Positions 8,164 through 16,904 of a DNA stretch of 64,000 nt are shown here, piece by piece. Under the pieces are notes generated by a model. That model was not told the DNA's origin. It saw only the letters and a program-made list of their open reading frames with translations, and ran no database searches. Source of the stretch: a virus; IMG/VR virus record IMGVR_UViG_3300027833_000044, positions 1-64,000 of that record; one strand, 5' to 3'. A program made the translations under genes and the position numbers. How positions within the stretch are numbered: the stretch's first letter is position 1; every line of letters begins with the position of its first letter.

Positions 8164-8715
8164 ATGAAAATAGGACTCACTCAAAGAGTCCTCACGCACA
8201 ATAAACAAGTTCATGATTCTTTAGACCATAACTGGTATAGGTTACTAAAGGGTCATGAACTCGTTCCAATCCCAAATCGTGATGACTTAGATTATGAATC
8301 TCTTGCAGAATCTCTAGACCTCCTTGTTATTACAGGTGGAGGAAACGAGCGTATCCGTATCACTACAGAAGTATCCATTGCAACAGAAATGTCTAAGTTG
8401 GGTAAACCTATACTTGGTATATGTCATGGTGCATTTTTACTTACCGAAATACTTGGTGGTAAAACAAGGACGGGTAAAGAGAATCATTATGATACCGAAC
8501 ACTTGGTATACTGGCAGAAAAAACCCCACATGGTAAATAGTTTTCACACTATTGCTATTGACAAAGTACCACCAAATAGTGTATCATTGTGTATAGACAT
8601 AGATGGTGATTGTGAGTCTTGGATAAAGGATAATATTTGTGCAATCGTGTGGCATCCTGAGAGGATGACCATACCCTATATACCTACAGAGATAAAAGAG
8701 ATTACAAGATTATGA
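8164..8715 (+). CDS. Class I glutamine amidotransferase (GATase1)
   Basis: The 183-residue protein has the full catalytic triad of a class I glutaminase: nucleophile C87 in GICHGAFLL, with H164 and E166 in VWHPERM. The oxyanion segment VITGGGNER precedes it. The domain stands alone, so ammonia would go to a partner enzyme, or it may act as a gamma-glutamyl hydrolase (C26-like). The neighbouring cupin, carbamoyltransferase and sugar enzymes suggest amination of a sugar or small molecule. It overlaps the cupin gene by 4 nt (ATGA). Confidence 0.85.
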   Translation: MKIGLTQRVLTHNKQVHDSLDHNWYRLLKGHELVPIPNRDDLDYESLAESLDLLVITGGGNERIRITTEVSIATEMSKLGKPILGICHGAFLLTEILGGKTRTGKENHYDTEHLVYWQKKPHMVNSFHTIAIDKVPPNSVSLCIDIDGDCESWIKDNICAIVWHPERMTIPYIPTEIKEITRL

Positions 8716-9380
8716 AGGGAATGTTAAATATAGAAAACGGTGAGACCTATAAGGTTCGTGACGTATGGAGTTATGACGTTACTGTTTCAAAGGATTCAGT
8801 TCAATACCTTGGAGATGAGTTTGAAGGAACAAGTTATCTAATGGGTAAGAATTGTGATATCGATGTGAAAGAAGGATACACCATTCACCGTGGTGATTTT
8901 GCAGGACAGATAGGAAAAGAGTTTCTAGTATCTGGCGAGACGTTTGCTCATATAAAATTCTATGGACTATCCATGAATGATGACCGACTGTTTATACCTC
9001 ATGGTCTACCGAAGGGTAATCTATCCTATATGGATGGTGGTACAAATACTACCGCAGTAAATCCAGGCAGACTAGGATTACCTGTTATCAACTATGTCCA
9101 TTTCCCAGCAGGGATGAAACAAACCCTACACACCCATCCAAGTCAACGTATTGGTCTTATCCTTTCTGGTAAAGGTGAGATTGAACTTGATAATGGTGTA
9201 ATGTTTCCTATCAAAGCAGGGGACTGTTGGGTGATGGATAGAAATGTATTACACAACTTCATGTGTAATAAAGGCGAAGATGTAACATTATTTGTGTTCA
9301 GTCCTGACTCTGGTACAGGGCCGACAGATGAAATTAACCCATTGAAGGTGCGAACTTATGTCGGACAAACAAGAGTCTAA
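8712..9380 (+). CDS. Cupin-domain protein
   Basis: The 222-residue protein has the conserved cupin barrel in its C-terminal half: motif 1 HTHPSQRIGLILSGKGEIE (metal ligands His-x-His and downstream Glu-like position) and motif 2 with GDCWVMDRNVLHNF (third His). The N-terminal half looks like a second, degenerate barrel. Single-domain cupins of this type are isomerases/epimerases, dioxygenases or sensors; the substrate is unknown. It overlaps both neighbours, so it belongs to the same translated set as the amidotransferase. Confidence 0.75.
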   Translation: MKGMLNIENGETYKVRDVWSYDVTVSKDSVQYLGDEFEGTSYLMGKNCDIDVKEGYTIHRGDFAGQIGKEFLVSGETFAHIKFYGLSMNDDRLFIPHGLPKGNLSYMDGGTNTTAVNPGRLGLPVINYVHFPAGMKQTLHTHPSQRIGLILSGKGEIELDNGVMFPIKAGDCWVMDRNVLHNFMCNKGEDVTLFVFSPDSGTGPTDEINPLKVRTYVGQTRV

Positions 9381-9996
9381 GAAACTACTCATAATTACAG
9401 GGCCGCAAGGTTCTGGAAATCATCTATTCAGTAAAGTGTTTAGTTATCATCCCGATGTAAAGGGATGGGACTTTGGTGGAGAGTACTGGATACCATCTGA
9501 CGAAGAACCCTTTGCAGGATGTTGGATTGAACCAGACAAAACAAAGAGTATGTTGACCAAAGACTATATGGTCGCAAACGTTAGTGTACCATTTGTCTTT
9601 GATGGTGTCAAACAAATTCCTCAGATACAAGAGGTTGTCTACGAAGCACAAGATGCGGGTTACGAAGTAAAGGTCTGTATTGTAACAAGAGACCGAACCA
9701 TTAACGAAGAACAACAACTCAGAGTCCGTAAGGAAGTAACCCTACCTACTGCATTGCAGTACTACTACAACCTAGATGCGACTATAGAATTCATATCACA
9801 CGAATCACTCTACCTTTATGGTGGTGCATATCTGAAATGGTTAAGTAAAGTTCTTGACTTTCCGATTGCATATAGTGACGAACGACTATTGAAAGATATC
9901 AAAGAGAACCAGAATGCGAAGTATGTGAAACACGTAGAGGAACACTGGTTGGATGAACACGTATGGAATGGGATAAGACCAAAAAATGAAAGGTAA
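9358..9996 (+). CDS. P-loop protein, sulfotransferase-like
   Basis: The N-terminus LLIITGPQGSGNHLFSKV is a G-x-x-G-S-G-N loop as in the 5'-phosphosulfate-binding loop of sulfotransferase-fold proteins or a nucleotide kinase P-loop. The remaining 212 residues show a VCIVTRD strand, comparable to the 3'-phosphate loop, and a Trp/His-rich C-terminus. It starts 23 nt inside the cupin gene and overlaps the next P-loop gene by 11 nt. Sulfate transfer from PAPS is the best guess because two similar genes follow. A kinase remains possible. Confidence 0.5.
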   Translation: MSDKQESKKLLIITGPQGSGNHLFSKVFSYHPDVKGWDFGGEYWIPSDEEPFAGCWIEPDKTKSMLTKDYMVANVSVPFVFDGVKQIPQIQEVVYEAQDAGYEVKVCIVTRDRTINEEQQLRVRKEVTLPTALQYYYNLDATIEFISHESLYLYGGAYLKWLSKVLDFPIAYSDERLLKDIKENQNAKYVKHVEEHWLDEHVWNGIRPKNER

Positions 9997-10564
9997 GTAT
10001 TTATTAATGACAGGAGCGCCAGGCAGTCGATGGTCTGGAGTTGCAAATAGGATTCATGAATCCGTTGACTTTGACCATAGTGATGATACCGAAGAAAGGT
10101 CATTCTCACACCACAATGGTTTGATACATGGGGGTGCATACTTTGACCCTATGATGGAATTTGATAATGACTTTGGGTCATGGGACAAACCATTTAGTGG
10201 AGAAGACACTCATGGTATCCGACTAATCAAATCTCATACCTTTGCATATCAACTGAACTCCTTAAAAGAACATCCTATTGTTATGGTACTAAGGAACGAC
10301 TACGAGTGTTTGTCTTGGTGGTTGGAGTGTGGTGGTTTTGATATTCCGTATCCCAACTATGCGTGGTACAAAAATCAAGACGAAATGTTTACACAGATAC
10401 AGTTACAGAACAAAGCAATTAACAGATTTATATATAAGAACAGAGACAAAGTTGTCAAGTGTAAAACTAATTGGGGGGTATTAGAAGAGTTAGGACTAGA
10501 CTCTTCGGTAGCTTGTGATGGATACAGTAAAAAGGATGTGACCGTATATGTCTACCAACCCTAA
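9986..10564 (+). CDS. Sulfotransferase-like P-loop protein
   Basis: The 192-residue protein begins YLLMTGAPGSRWSGVANRI, a G-x-P-x-S-R-W-S loop typical of sulfotransferase-fold proteins. RLIKSHTFAYQL and IVMVLRNDYEC correspond to the K-S/T-H segment and the 3'-phosphate-binding R-N/D loop of PAPS enzymes. The fold looks shorter than in cellular enzymes. It is translated in overlap with the upstream P-loop protein and the downstream methyltransferase. The probable role is sulfation of the island's glycan or small molecule. Confidence 0.6.
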   Translation: MKGKYLLMTGAPGSRWSGVANRIHESVDFDHSDDTEERSFSHHNGLIHGGAYFDPMMEFDNDFGSWDKPFSGEDTHGIRLIKSHTFAYQLNSLKEHPIVMVLRNDYECLSWWLECGGFDIPYPNYAWYKNQDEMFTQIQLQNKAINRFIYKNRDKVVKCKTNWGVLEELGLDSSVACDGYSKKDVTVYVYQP

Positions 10565-11105
10565 AGCAATGACTGCCGAAACAAGACAGTGGTTGAAAGA
10601 CTACTTTACATACGACTGGCCAAGTTCACGCACTGCGGGACTTGATAGATATTATTGGACGGGGTTTAAATTAATTGAAGAAATCAGAGAAGGGGAATCA
10701 GTTCTGGATGTTGGTTGTGGTGTCAATCCTCTTAAGCGTCACATTACCAATCTTCATGGAATTGATATCACAGACATAGGTTCTGACGAACAGGTTGCAA
10801 TTGAATATTTTAAGACCGAAGAGAAGTATGATGTTGCGTTTGCATTGGGTAGTATCAACTTTGGTAGTTACGATACAATCAGAGACCAGACCGAATCAAT
10901 GGTCAATGCATTGAAACAGAAGTCTCGTATCTATTGGAGATGTAATCCCGCACACCGTGACCATGGTAATGACAAAGTAAAGGATGTGCCATTCTTTCAT
11001 TGGAGACTGGAACACCACCTCTTGTTATCAAAACGTTTTGGATACGAAGTAACAGAATTTATGCCTGACTTGAATCGTTATTATGTCAAGTGGGAAAGAG
11101 AATGA
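10548..11105 (+). CDS. SAM-dependent methyltransferase (class I)
   Basis: Motif I of a Rossmann methyltransferase is clear (ESVLDVGCGVNPLK, about residues 43-56), followed by an acidic strand end (HGIDITDIG) and a motif IV-like YDVAFALGSINFGSYD. The 185-residue protein has no target-recognition domain, which argues against a sequence-specific DNA methylase. O- or N-methylation of a sugar or metabolite fits the island. It starts 17 nt inside the upstream gene and ends in an ATGA overlap with the next sulfotransferase. Confidence 0.8.
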   Translation: MSTNPKAMTAETRQWLKDYFTYDWPSSRTAGLDRYYWTGFKLIEEIREGESVLDVGCGVNPLKRHITNLHGIDITDIGSDEQVAIEYFKTEEKYDVAFALGSINFGSYDTIRDQTESMVNALKQKSRIYWRCNPAHRDHGNDKVKDVPFFHWRLEHHLLLSKRFGYEVTEFMPDLNRYYVKWERE

Positions 11106-11815
11106 TTAAGATGTTCGTCCACATCCCCAAGAATGGTGGGATGACAATAAGAAAGAATAAACAAATTCGTCAAAAGGTATTACTTTCTGGGCCAGACAAC
11201 CTAAAGAATGCGGAGTATGTACAAGGTCTTACAAAGAAAATGCATGACACCAAAGACCACGCAGGGTACGAACACGGACGTTGGAGAGACTGGCGACAAG
11301 ACGTAAGGGACACATATCAAGCAGTTGCAATCGTTCGTAATCCTTGGGACAGAGTATGTTCTCGTTACATGTTTGCAAAGAAAGTCATGGAATTTGAAGG
11401 GACACAACCAGAAGATTATGCAGATACTTCATCCTTCGAGGCATTCCTAGAGGAACGTCATAAGTGGGGTGGTCAAGAGTATATGTGGCATCGTGCAATT
11501 CGTGGATGGTATCCTGCATACGACCATGTGTCAGACGAAGAAGGAAACAACCGATGTCACATCTTACGGTTTGAGAACTACAACGAAGACGTGAGGACAT
11601 ACTTCGGTCTACTGAGTAACCCAGACCCTCGCAATATTACACGTGTACCTAATGACAGAGGCAAGACAGGATTCGGTACTTCTTATAAGGATATATACAC
11701 TAAAGAGACTATTCAGATAATTGCTGACTGGTATCAAAAAGACATCGACTATTGGGGATTTGACTTCGATACGGGTGCAACAAGGAACTATTGGAATGCT
11801 ACAACAACTATTTGA
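11102..11815 (+). CDS. Sulfotransferase (Sulfotransfer_2-like)
   Basis: Start chosen at ATG 11102, in an ATGA overlap with the methyltransferase stop; a GTG 12 nt earlier is less likely. The N-terminal FVHIPKNGGMTI is the K-x-G-G/T PAPS loop seen in carbohydrate sulfotransferases, and AIVRNPWDRVCSRYMFA is the R-N-P-x-R 3'-phosphate motif. A HILRFENY segment follows. These enzymes move sulfate from PAPS onto sugar hydroxyls or amines. This is the clearest sulfotransferase of the three in a row and the best evidence that the product carries sulfate. Confidence 0.85.
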   Translation: MIKMFVHIPKNGGMTIRKNKQIRQKVLLSGPDNLKNAEYVQGLTKKMHDTKDHAGYEHGRWRDWRQDVRDTYQAVAIVRNPWDRVCSRYMFAKKVMEFEGTQPEDYADTSSFEAFLEERHKWGGQEYMWHRAIRGWYPAYDHVSDEEGNNRCHILRFENYNEDVRTYFGLLSNPDPRNITRVPNDRGKTGFGTSYKDIYTKETIQIIADWYQKDIDYWGFDFDTGATRNYWNATTTI

Positions 11816-12413
11816 CAAGTACCAATGTGATAAAGGTACAGAAAAACATCACTACTATAAAGAATACGAACCCTATTTTGAGTCCGTAAGAAACGACCCT
11901 ATTAATATTCTTGAGATTGGAACATACAAGGCAGCGTCTACCCAAGCGTTTCATGAATACTTTCCTAATGGAACAATCTATACGATTGATATATTTGCAA
12001 GGACAAACCCAAAAGACTTAAACATATTAAAGAGTGGTAGAGTTGAATGGTTAAAATGGGATTCTACAGATGCGTCTCTTGGTAAAAAGATAAAAGAACA
12101 ATGGGGTGACGTAAAGTTTGACTTCATTATTGATGATGGTGCTCATTGGCCAGAAGCAAATCGATTGACCCTTGAAAACTGTATACCATTTATGAAAGAA
12201 GACGGAACATATTTTGTTGAAGATGTGTGGCCGATGCACAAGATGAGTCAAGCAGAATTATCGAACCCTTGGTTGGTTAGATTATCTGAAAGATATGACA
12301 TGTTAAAACACATGAGGTTTATGACTGCACTGGATAGTTATAACACAACACACTATGACCGCAGAAAAGAAACTAAATGCGGTGATACATACATTATAGC
12401 AATTAACAATTAG
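11796..12413 (+). CDS. SAM-dependent methyltransferase (class I, cephalosporin-hydroxylase/Methyltransf_24-like)
   Basis: Start chosen at ATG 11796, with an AAGGAA sequence upstream, where the protein begins MLQQLFDKYQCDKG as family members do. Motif I is INILEIGTYKAASTQAFHEYF, the acidic strand end is YTIDIFA, and FDFIIDDGAHW is the D-D-G/S-x-H segment that can bind metal. This type methylates sugar O- or N-positions (for example macrolide sugar methyltransferases). At 205 residues it is complete. It overlaps the sulfotransferase end by 20 nt. Confidence 0.75.
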   Translation: MLQQLFDKYQCDKGTEKHHYYKEYEPYFESVRNDPINILEIGTYKAASTQAFHEYFPNGTIYTIDIFARTNPKDLNILKSGRVEWLKWDSTDASLGKKIKEQWGDVKFDFIIDDGAHWPEANRLTLENCIPFMKEDGTYFVEDVWPMHKMSQAELSNPWLVRLSERYDMLKHMRFMTALDSYNTTHYDRRKETKCGDTYIIAINN

Positions 12414-12420
12414 TAGGTAA

Positions 12421-13764
12421 ATGATGATTAAATTAGTCTTATTCGATTTAGACGGTGTCCTTGTTGATACTAAGAAAATTCACTTTGATGCACTGAATGT
12501 GGCATTGGAGCATAATGACTATCTTCCGATAACAATGAACGAACATCTTCTGAGGTTCGATGGATTATCAACTGACCAGAAATTGGACATGTTAGGTATT
12601 CCTAGTAAGGAACAAAGGTTGATTCAGACTCGTAAACAAGCACATACTTATATGGCAATGAATACGATTAAACCAAATTATGATATCATAGAGTTGTTGG
12701 AACTACTTAAAGAAGAAGGATATAAGATTGGTGTATGTTCGAACGCAATAGAAAAGACCGTAGAGAACTGTATTGGTCAATTGGGTATTGAACAGTGGTT
12801 AGATATCACGTTGAGTAGTTGGGATGTTGAGAACAACAAACCCCATCCAGAGATTTACTGGAAAGCAATGTCTAAGATGGGAGTCTATCCAGACGAAACT
12901 GTTATTATAGAAGATTCTCCGACAGGACTTACCGCTGCATATCGTTCTGGTGCAAATGTTGTTAGAGTAGATTCTCCCGATGACACTAACATCTCATTGT
13001 TTGATAAGATACTGGGTGCTGATGTTGCCACCGCCCCTAAGTGGAAAGACGAGAACCTGAACGTTCTCATTCCTATGGCGGGTGCGGGTAGTCGTTTTCA
13101 AAAAGCAGGATACACTTTTCCCAAACCATTGATTGATGTAAACGGAAAACCTATGATTCAACATGTAGTTGATAATCTAGGTATTGATGCAAACTACATT
13201 TTTATTGTACAGAAAGAACATCGTGAGAAGTATAACCTAGATTCTATGTTAGACTTGATTGTACCCAACTGTACTATTGTAGAAGTAGATGGTGTTACCG
13301 AAGGTGCGGCATGTACCACACTACTCGCAGAAGAATTCATTAACAATGACCAACCATTATTCATTGCAAACTCTGACCAGTATGTAGAATGGAACTCTTT
13401 GGACTTTATGTATAAGATGAGAGAGACCAACGCAGACGGTGGTATTGTTACTTTCAAATCAACACACCCTAAGTGGAGTTATGCAAAAACCAACTCTCAA
13501 GGTCATGTTACTAGAGTTGCAGAAAAGAATCCGATAAGTGCTAACGCAACCGTGGGATTCTATTACTGGAAACATGGTAAGGACTATGTCGAGTATACAA
13601 AAGAAATGATTGACAAAGATATCAGAGTGAACGATGAGTTCTATGTGTGTCCAGTATTCAATCAAGCAATTGCAGATAACAAAAAGATACGTACTTACGA
13701 AGCAGATGAAATGTGGGGATTAGGTACACCCGAAGACTTGGAAAGATATCTATTGGGTTTCTAA
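12421..13764 (+). CDS. Fusion: HAD phosphatase + sugar nucleotidyltransferase
   Basis: The 447-residue protein has two enzymes in one chain. Residues 1 to about 210 form a beta-phosphoglucomutase-like HAD domain (LVLFDLDGVLVDT with D9/D11, CSNA motif II, NNKPHPEIYW motif III lysine, IIEDSPTG motif IV). From about 215 comes a nucleotidyltransferase (NVLIPMAGAGSRFQ, then TFPKPLIDVNGKPMIQ, and IANSDQY as the metal-binding strand). Together they could dephosphorylate or isomerise a sugar phosphate and activate it to an NDP-sugar. The start is ATG 12421 or 12424 (ATGATG), with TAGGTAA upstream. It is followed directly by the next ORF (TAAATG). Confidence 0.85.
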   Translation: MMIKLVLFDLDGVLVDTKKIHFDALNVALEHNDYLPITMNEHLLRFDGLSTDQKLDMLGIPSKEQRLIQTRKQAHTYMAMNTIKPNYDIIELLELLKEEGYKIGVCSNAIEKTVENCIGQLGIEQWLDITLSSWDVENNKPHPEIYWKAMSKMGVYPDETVIIEDSPTGLTAAYRSGANVVRVDSPDDTNISLFDKILGADVATAPKWKDENLNVLIPMAGAGSRFQKAGYTFPKPLIDVNGKPMIQHVVDNLGIDANYIFIVQKEHREKYNLDSMLDLIVPNCTIVEVDGVTEGAACTTLLAEEFINNDQPLFIANSDQYVEWNSLDFMYKMRETNADGGIVTFKSTHPKWSYAKTNSQGHVTRVAEKNPISANATVGFYYWKHGKDYVEYTKEMIDKDIRVNDEFYVCPVFNQAIADNKKIRTYEADEMWGLGTPEDLERYLLGF

Positions 13765-14532
13765 ATGAAAGTTGCTTTATGTATATCGGGAAGATGGAAC
13801 GAATATTGCCACTCTAAGTGGGTAGACCGTTCCAAACGACTTCTTCCCTTTGATGAGATATTTACTGGGACATGGGAAGGTCAAGACGTTGTTGTTGATT
13901 ATTACTTCCCTGAACCTAAGAATGAATATCATCCAGTCTTTGACACTGAACCATATCCCGATGACGCATCCACCCTCAGACGTGAAGTCTTTCCTCGTTT
14001 AATCGAGAAAGATATGCATATGGACGAAAATGCTTACCGTGACCCCGCATCTAGTCAGTTAAAACATGCGTATGCATCCGCTAACTGGCACAAACAGATT
14101 CTCATACACAATGAGATGATGAAGACAATACCTGAAGAGTACGATATGATTATTCGTACAAGGTTTGATGTGATTGTATCTGACCAAATTGATTGGAAAG
14201 AAATCATAGAAGACTCGTACAAGAGAATGATTCCGAAAGGATACAACTGTATGAACTACTATGGTAATCACGACTTTAACAAAGTGAAACACACGGATAG
14301 TGAGACTACCTATTATATCAACGATGCAATGATAGTACACCCCAGAGATTGTTGGGACACAGATTTGGTAGATTCTTTGTATAAGAACAAGCAATTGAAG
14401 AGTGCGGAAGAAGGATGGTATCAAATATTATCTGAACCGTTTGGATTCTATCATGAGAGTTATCATGGTGGATGTTATCTATCTGAGAGATGGGAGTATG
14501 TAAGAGATGTTGATGAAAGCCTTCATAATTAG
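13765..14532 (+). CDS. Putative glycosyltransferase-like protein
   Basis: The 255-residue protein begins MKVALCISGRW, as do many phage and bacterial glycan-modifying proteins, and has a central YDMIIRTRFDVIVSDQI strand with an R-x-R-x-D pattern. A DAMIVHP segment and a late EGWYQILSEPFGF fit a GT-A-like fold without a classical D-x-D. Family assignment is from pattern only. It sits between a clear NDP-sugar synthase and GT25 genes, so a transferase role is reasonable. Its last 26 nt overlap the next gene. Confidence 0.45.
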   Translation: MKVALCISGRWNEYCHSKWVDRSKRLLPFDEIFTGTWEGQDVVVDYYFPEPKNEYHPVFDTEPYPDDASTLRREVFPRLIEKDMHMDENAYRDPASSQLKHAYASANWHKQILIHNEMMKTIPEEYDMIIRTRFDVIVSDQIDWKEIIEDSYKRMIPKGYNCMNYYGNHDFNKVKHTDSETTYYINDAMIVHPRDCWDTDLVDSLYKNKQLKSAEEGWYQILSEPFGFYHESYHGGCYLSERWEYVRDVDESLHN

Positions 14533-15226
14533 TATGGTAAACAATCACGAGTCCACTGTTGCGACTCGTATGGTTATTGAATCTATAAAGAAAACTGGAA
14601 CAAAACTAGAACCAATCATCTTACCCGCTACCACACCAAACACTATCGGTGAAGGAATAGACCAGTTGAATATGAGTGGGATTGCGTGGACATATCCCCT
14701 AGACGAACACCAAGATGGTCTTGATATGAAAACAGGACTACGTCTCACTCATTACAAGACTGCAAATCATGAAAATAGAGTTGCTTGTATGATATCTCAT
14801 ATGAGGTGTTGGCAGAAATCCCTCGACCTCAATGAGACTATCGTTGTACTAGAACACGATGCATTGTTTACAGATTCTCTTTTGCCAAAAGACTTGACTT
14901 CTGAATGGAAGGGTGGTATAATAGGTCTTAATGACCCCAGAGGTGCAACCAGAAGGTCTCAAGACTTTCACAGAAAGGTATCATCTAAGGTTGGATTACA
15001 ATCCGTACCATATGTAGATGATTGGGATGTACCACAGGGACTTGCGGGTAACTCTGCATATATGATATCACCAAAAGCAGCAAAAAAGTTGCTTAACAAA
15101 GTAAAAGAAATAGGTATGTGGCCTAACGATGCATTGATGTGTAAACAGATGTTTCCATGGTTAGAGGTGGTATATCCCTACTACACAACTATACAGAAAG
15201 GGTTGACTTCAACCACAACACAATAA
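14507..15226 (+). CDS. Glycosyltransferase, GT25-like
   Basis: The 239-residue protein has the GT25 pattern: an N-terminal AFIISMVNN strand, VACMISHMRCWQKSLDLNETIVVLEHDALF (His/Trp helix then E-x-D metal motif) and a NSAYMISPKAAKKLL segment near the C-terminus. The start may be 14507 or the second Met at 14513; both lie inside the upstream gene. It is a paralogue of 15408 and, more distantly, 6029, suggesting serial sugar additions or acceptor variants. The stop overlaps the next ATG (TAATG). Confidence 0.75.
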   Translation: MLMKAFIISMVNNHESTVATRMVIESIKKTGTKLEPIILPATTPNTIGEGIDQLNMSGIAWTYPLDEHQDGLDMKTGLRLTHYKTANHENRVACMISHMRCWQKSLDLNETIVVLEHDALFTDSLLPKDLTSEWKGGIIGLNDPRGATRRSQDFHRKVSSKVGLQSVPYVDDWDVPQGLAGNSAYMISPKAAKKLLNKVKEIGMWPNDALMCKQMFPWLEVVYPYYTTIQKGLTSTTTQ

Positions 15227-15411
15227 TGGAAATACAACCAGTATCATCAATACCTAAAGTATCAGCACGTTCGTTCACTGTTGAACAAGTGCATAAACTT
15301 TCGGATGGAAATTATAAGATTCAAAGTACGACTTATTATGTTACTACATATGACAGTAAGGGAAGATTATCCACAACAACAAACAATAGTACAATGAGTT
15401 ATATTATATGA
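15226..15411 (+). CDS. Small protein of unknown function
   Basis: This is a 61-residue ORF with ATG at 15226 coupled to the preceding stop; an upstream in-frame start at 15157 would overlap the GT25 gene widely and is less likely. The protein is Ser/Thr/Tyr-rich (TTYYVTTYDSKGRLSTTTNN) and reads as a small beta-hairpin domain similar in style to structural-protein fragments. There is no catalytic motif and no family is recognised. It sits between two GT25 genes and overlaps the second by 4 nt. Confidence 0.6.
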   Translation: MEIQPVSSIPKVSARSFTVEQVHKLSDGNYKIQSTTYYVTTYDSKGRLSTTTNNSTMSYII

Positions 15412-16055
15412 AAGCATATGTTATTACAATAAGAGGAAATATAAATTCTGTTCAAGCAGCGAACAAGTGTATTGATTCTGGTAAACTTCATGGACTAAAG
15501 ATTGAGAAGTTCTCTGCAATCACCCCCGCAGACAATCCTGTAGAACTACTAAAAACAAGAGGTATATCCCCAATACAATTTGATGAGAAATATTCTCGTA
15601 ATGAAAATTGTATCGCAGCGTTCTTATCTCACTATGCGTTGTGGGAAGCGTGTTCGAAAGGTACGGAGAACTTTGTTATCTTTGAACATGACGCAATCAT
15701 GGTAGACAGAATTCCCCCCGCATTACCTAACTATGTAATGAATCTTGGACACCCATCATATGGTAAGTGGAACACCCCCGCACAACTAGGTATTAATCCA
15801 CTAACAACAAAGAGATATTTTCCTGGCGCTCATGCATACATGGTTACTCCCCAAGGCGGAAGACTGTTGGTAGAGAATGCACCTATGTATGCAAAACCAA
15901 CCGATGTGTATCTAAACATAGACACTTTCCCTTGGTTACAGGAGTGGTATCCCTTTATTGCAGAGGCACGAGACACATTCACCACAATACAAGTAGAAGC
16001 AGGGTGTCGTGCAAAACACAATTGGAAAGAGGGTTATGAAATCATCGATGCTTAA
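15408..16055 (+). CDS. Glycosyltransferase, GT25-like
   Basis: The 215-residue protein begins MKAYVITIRGN and has ENCIAAFLSHYALWEAC followed by FVIFEHDAIM (E-x-D), then GAHAYMVTPQGGRLLVENA, the same order as in 14507. It looks complete. It probably adds galactose or glucose to the growing glycan; the specificity is unknown. It overlaps the next transferase and lies in the same uninterrupted plus-strand cluster. Confidence 0.75.
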   Translation: MKAYVITIRGNINSVQAANKCIDSGKLHGLKIEKFSAITPADNPVELLKTRGISPIQFDEKYSRNENCIAAFLSHYALWEACSKGTENFVIFEHDAIMVDRIPPALPNYVMNLGHPSYGKWNTPAQLGINPLTTKRYFPGAHAYMVTPQGGRLLVENAPMYAKPTDVYLNIDTFPWLQEWYPFIAEARDTFTTIQVEAGCRAKHNWKEGYEIIDA

Positions 16056-16713
16056 AGTCTTCCTAACAGGTTGTGATAATAACACTGAGTGGCAGTTGCC
16101 TTGGTTTGTTCACAACTATCGTAAACACAATACAACCCCTCTAGTACTTGCAGACTTTGGTATGTCTAAAGAAGCACGTACCATTGCAGAAGAGTCATTT
16201 GATTTAATAATAACAGTGAAGAGTGAAGCACAGGGATGGTTTAAGAAACCTCGTGCAATTTTAGATGCAACTAAGTTAGACGGTGTAAAGAAAGTCTGTT
16301 GGTTGGATACTGACTGTGAAATTACCGCAGACATATCACCAATATTTAACCTATCAGAATACGGTAAGTTGGGTATGGTGAAAGATAGACCTTGGAGTAC
16401 ACGTAGAAGTGAACTTGGGAGTTGGTATAACTCTGGAGTTGTTCTGGTAGAAAACACTCCAAATATTCTGAAGATGTGGGCAGACGAATGTATTCGTAAC
16501 CCCGTTCAAGGAGACCAAGAAGTTCTTTATATAATGATGGGAGGGGATGAGATTACAAAAATGTCGTATATTAAACCTTTACCTCACACGTACAATACGT
16601 TACGTTTAGACTATATAGATAACATAGAAGTAAAAAATCCCAAGATTATCCATCATACTGGAAGTAAAGGGAACGAAGTAATAAGGAGACAGATAGATGA
16701 ATTATCTACTTAA
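16048..16713 (+). CDS. Glycosyltransferase, GT8-like
   Basis: GT-A protein with VCWLDTDCEI (D-x-D), a WYNSGVVLVEN strand (FNxGv equivalent), NPVQGDQEVLY acidic segment and a terminal IIHHTGSKGN, which is the H-x-G-x-K phosphate-binding motif of GT8. I chose ATG 16048 (MLKVFLTGCDN), overlapping the previous stop. ATG 16036 and the longer frame from 16009 are alternatives, and none has an ideal Shine-Dalgarno sequence. It is the last transferase of the main island. Confidence 0.72.
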   Translation: MLKVFLTGCDNNTEWQLPWFVHNYRKHNTTPLVLADFGMSKEARTIAEESFDLIITVKSEAQGWFKKPRAILDATKLDGVKKVCWLDTDCEITADISPIFNLSEYGKLGMVKDRPWSTRRSELGSWYNSGVVLVENTPNILKMWADECIRNPVQGDQEVLYIMMGGDEITKMSYIKPLPHTYNTLRLDYIDNIEVKNPKIIHHTGSKGNEVIRRQIDELST

Positions 16714-16903
16714 CGCATTAATCAAAAGACTTGAGGGCGACATCGCCATTGCAAAAGCAAACGTTAATGTGTACATGAAAAACAGTGCGGGGATTGGAGA
16801 ACATCCAGACATCGTAGAATCAATAGAAACGCAAATCAGTAAGATTGCGGAAGCGGAAGATAAAATAAACGCTATTAATACCCATTTTGGGATTGGAAAA
16901 TAA
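16697..16903 (+). CDS. Small coiled-coil protein, unknown
   Basis: This 68-residue protein is preceded by a strong Shine-Dalgarno sequence (AAGGAGACAGATAG). It is predicted almost entirely helical, with heptad-like spacing in ESIETQISKIAEAEDKINAIN. No family is recognised. It overlaps the transferase by 17 nt and leads into the nuclease gene one base later. Confidence 0.65.
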   Translation: MNYLLNALIKRLEGDIAIAKANVNVYMKNSAGIGEHPDIVESIETQISKIAEAEDKINAINTHFGIGK

Positions 16904-16904
16904 A

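Noticed and set aside
10548-12413. The two methyltransferases as DNA methylases
   Set aside because: Both lack N/D-P-P-Y/W and cytosine-methylase P-C motifs and have no target-recognition domain; they resemble small-molecule methyltransferases.
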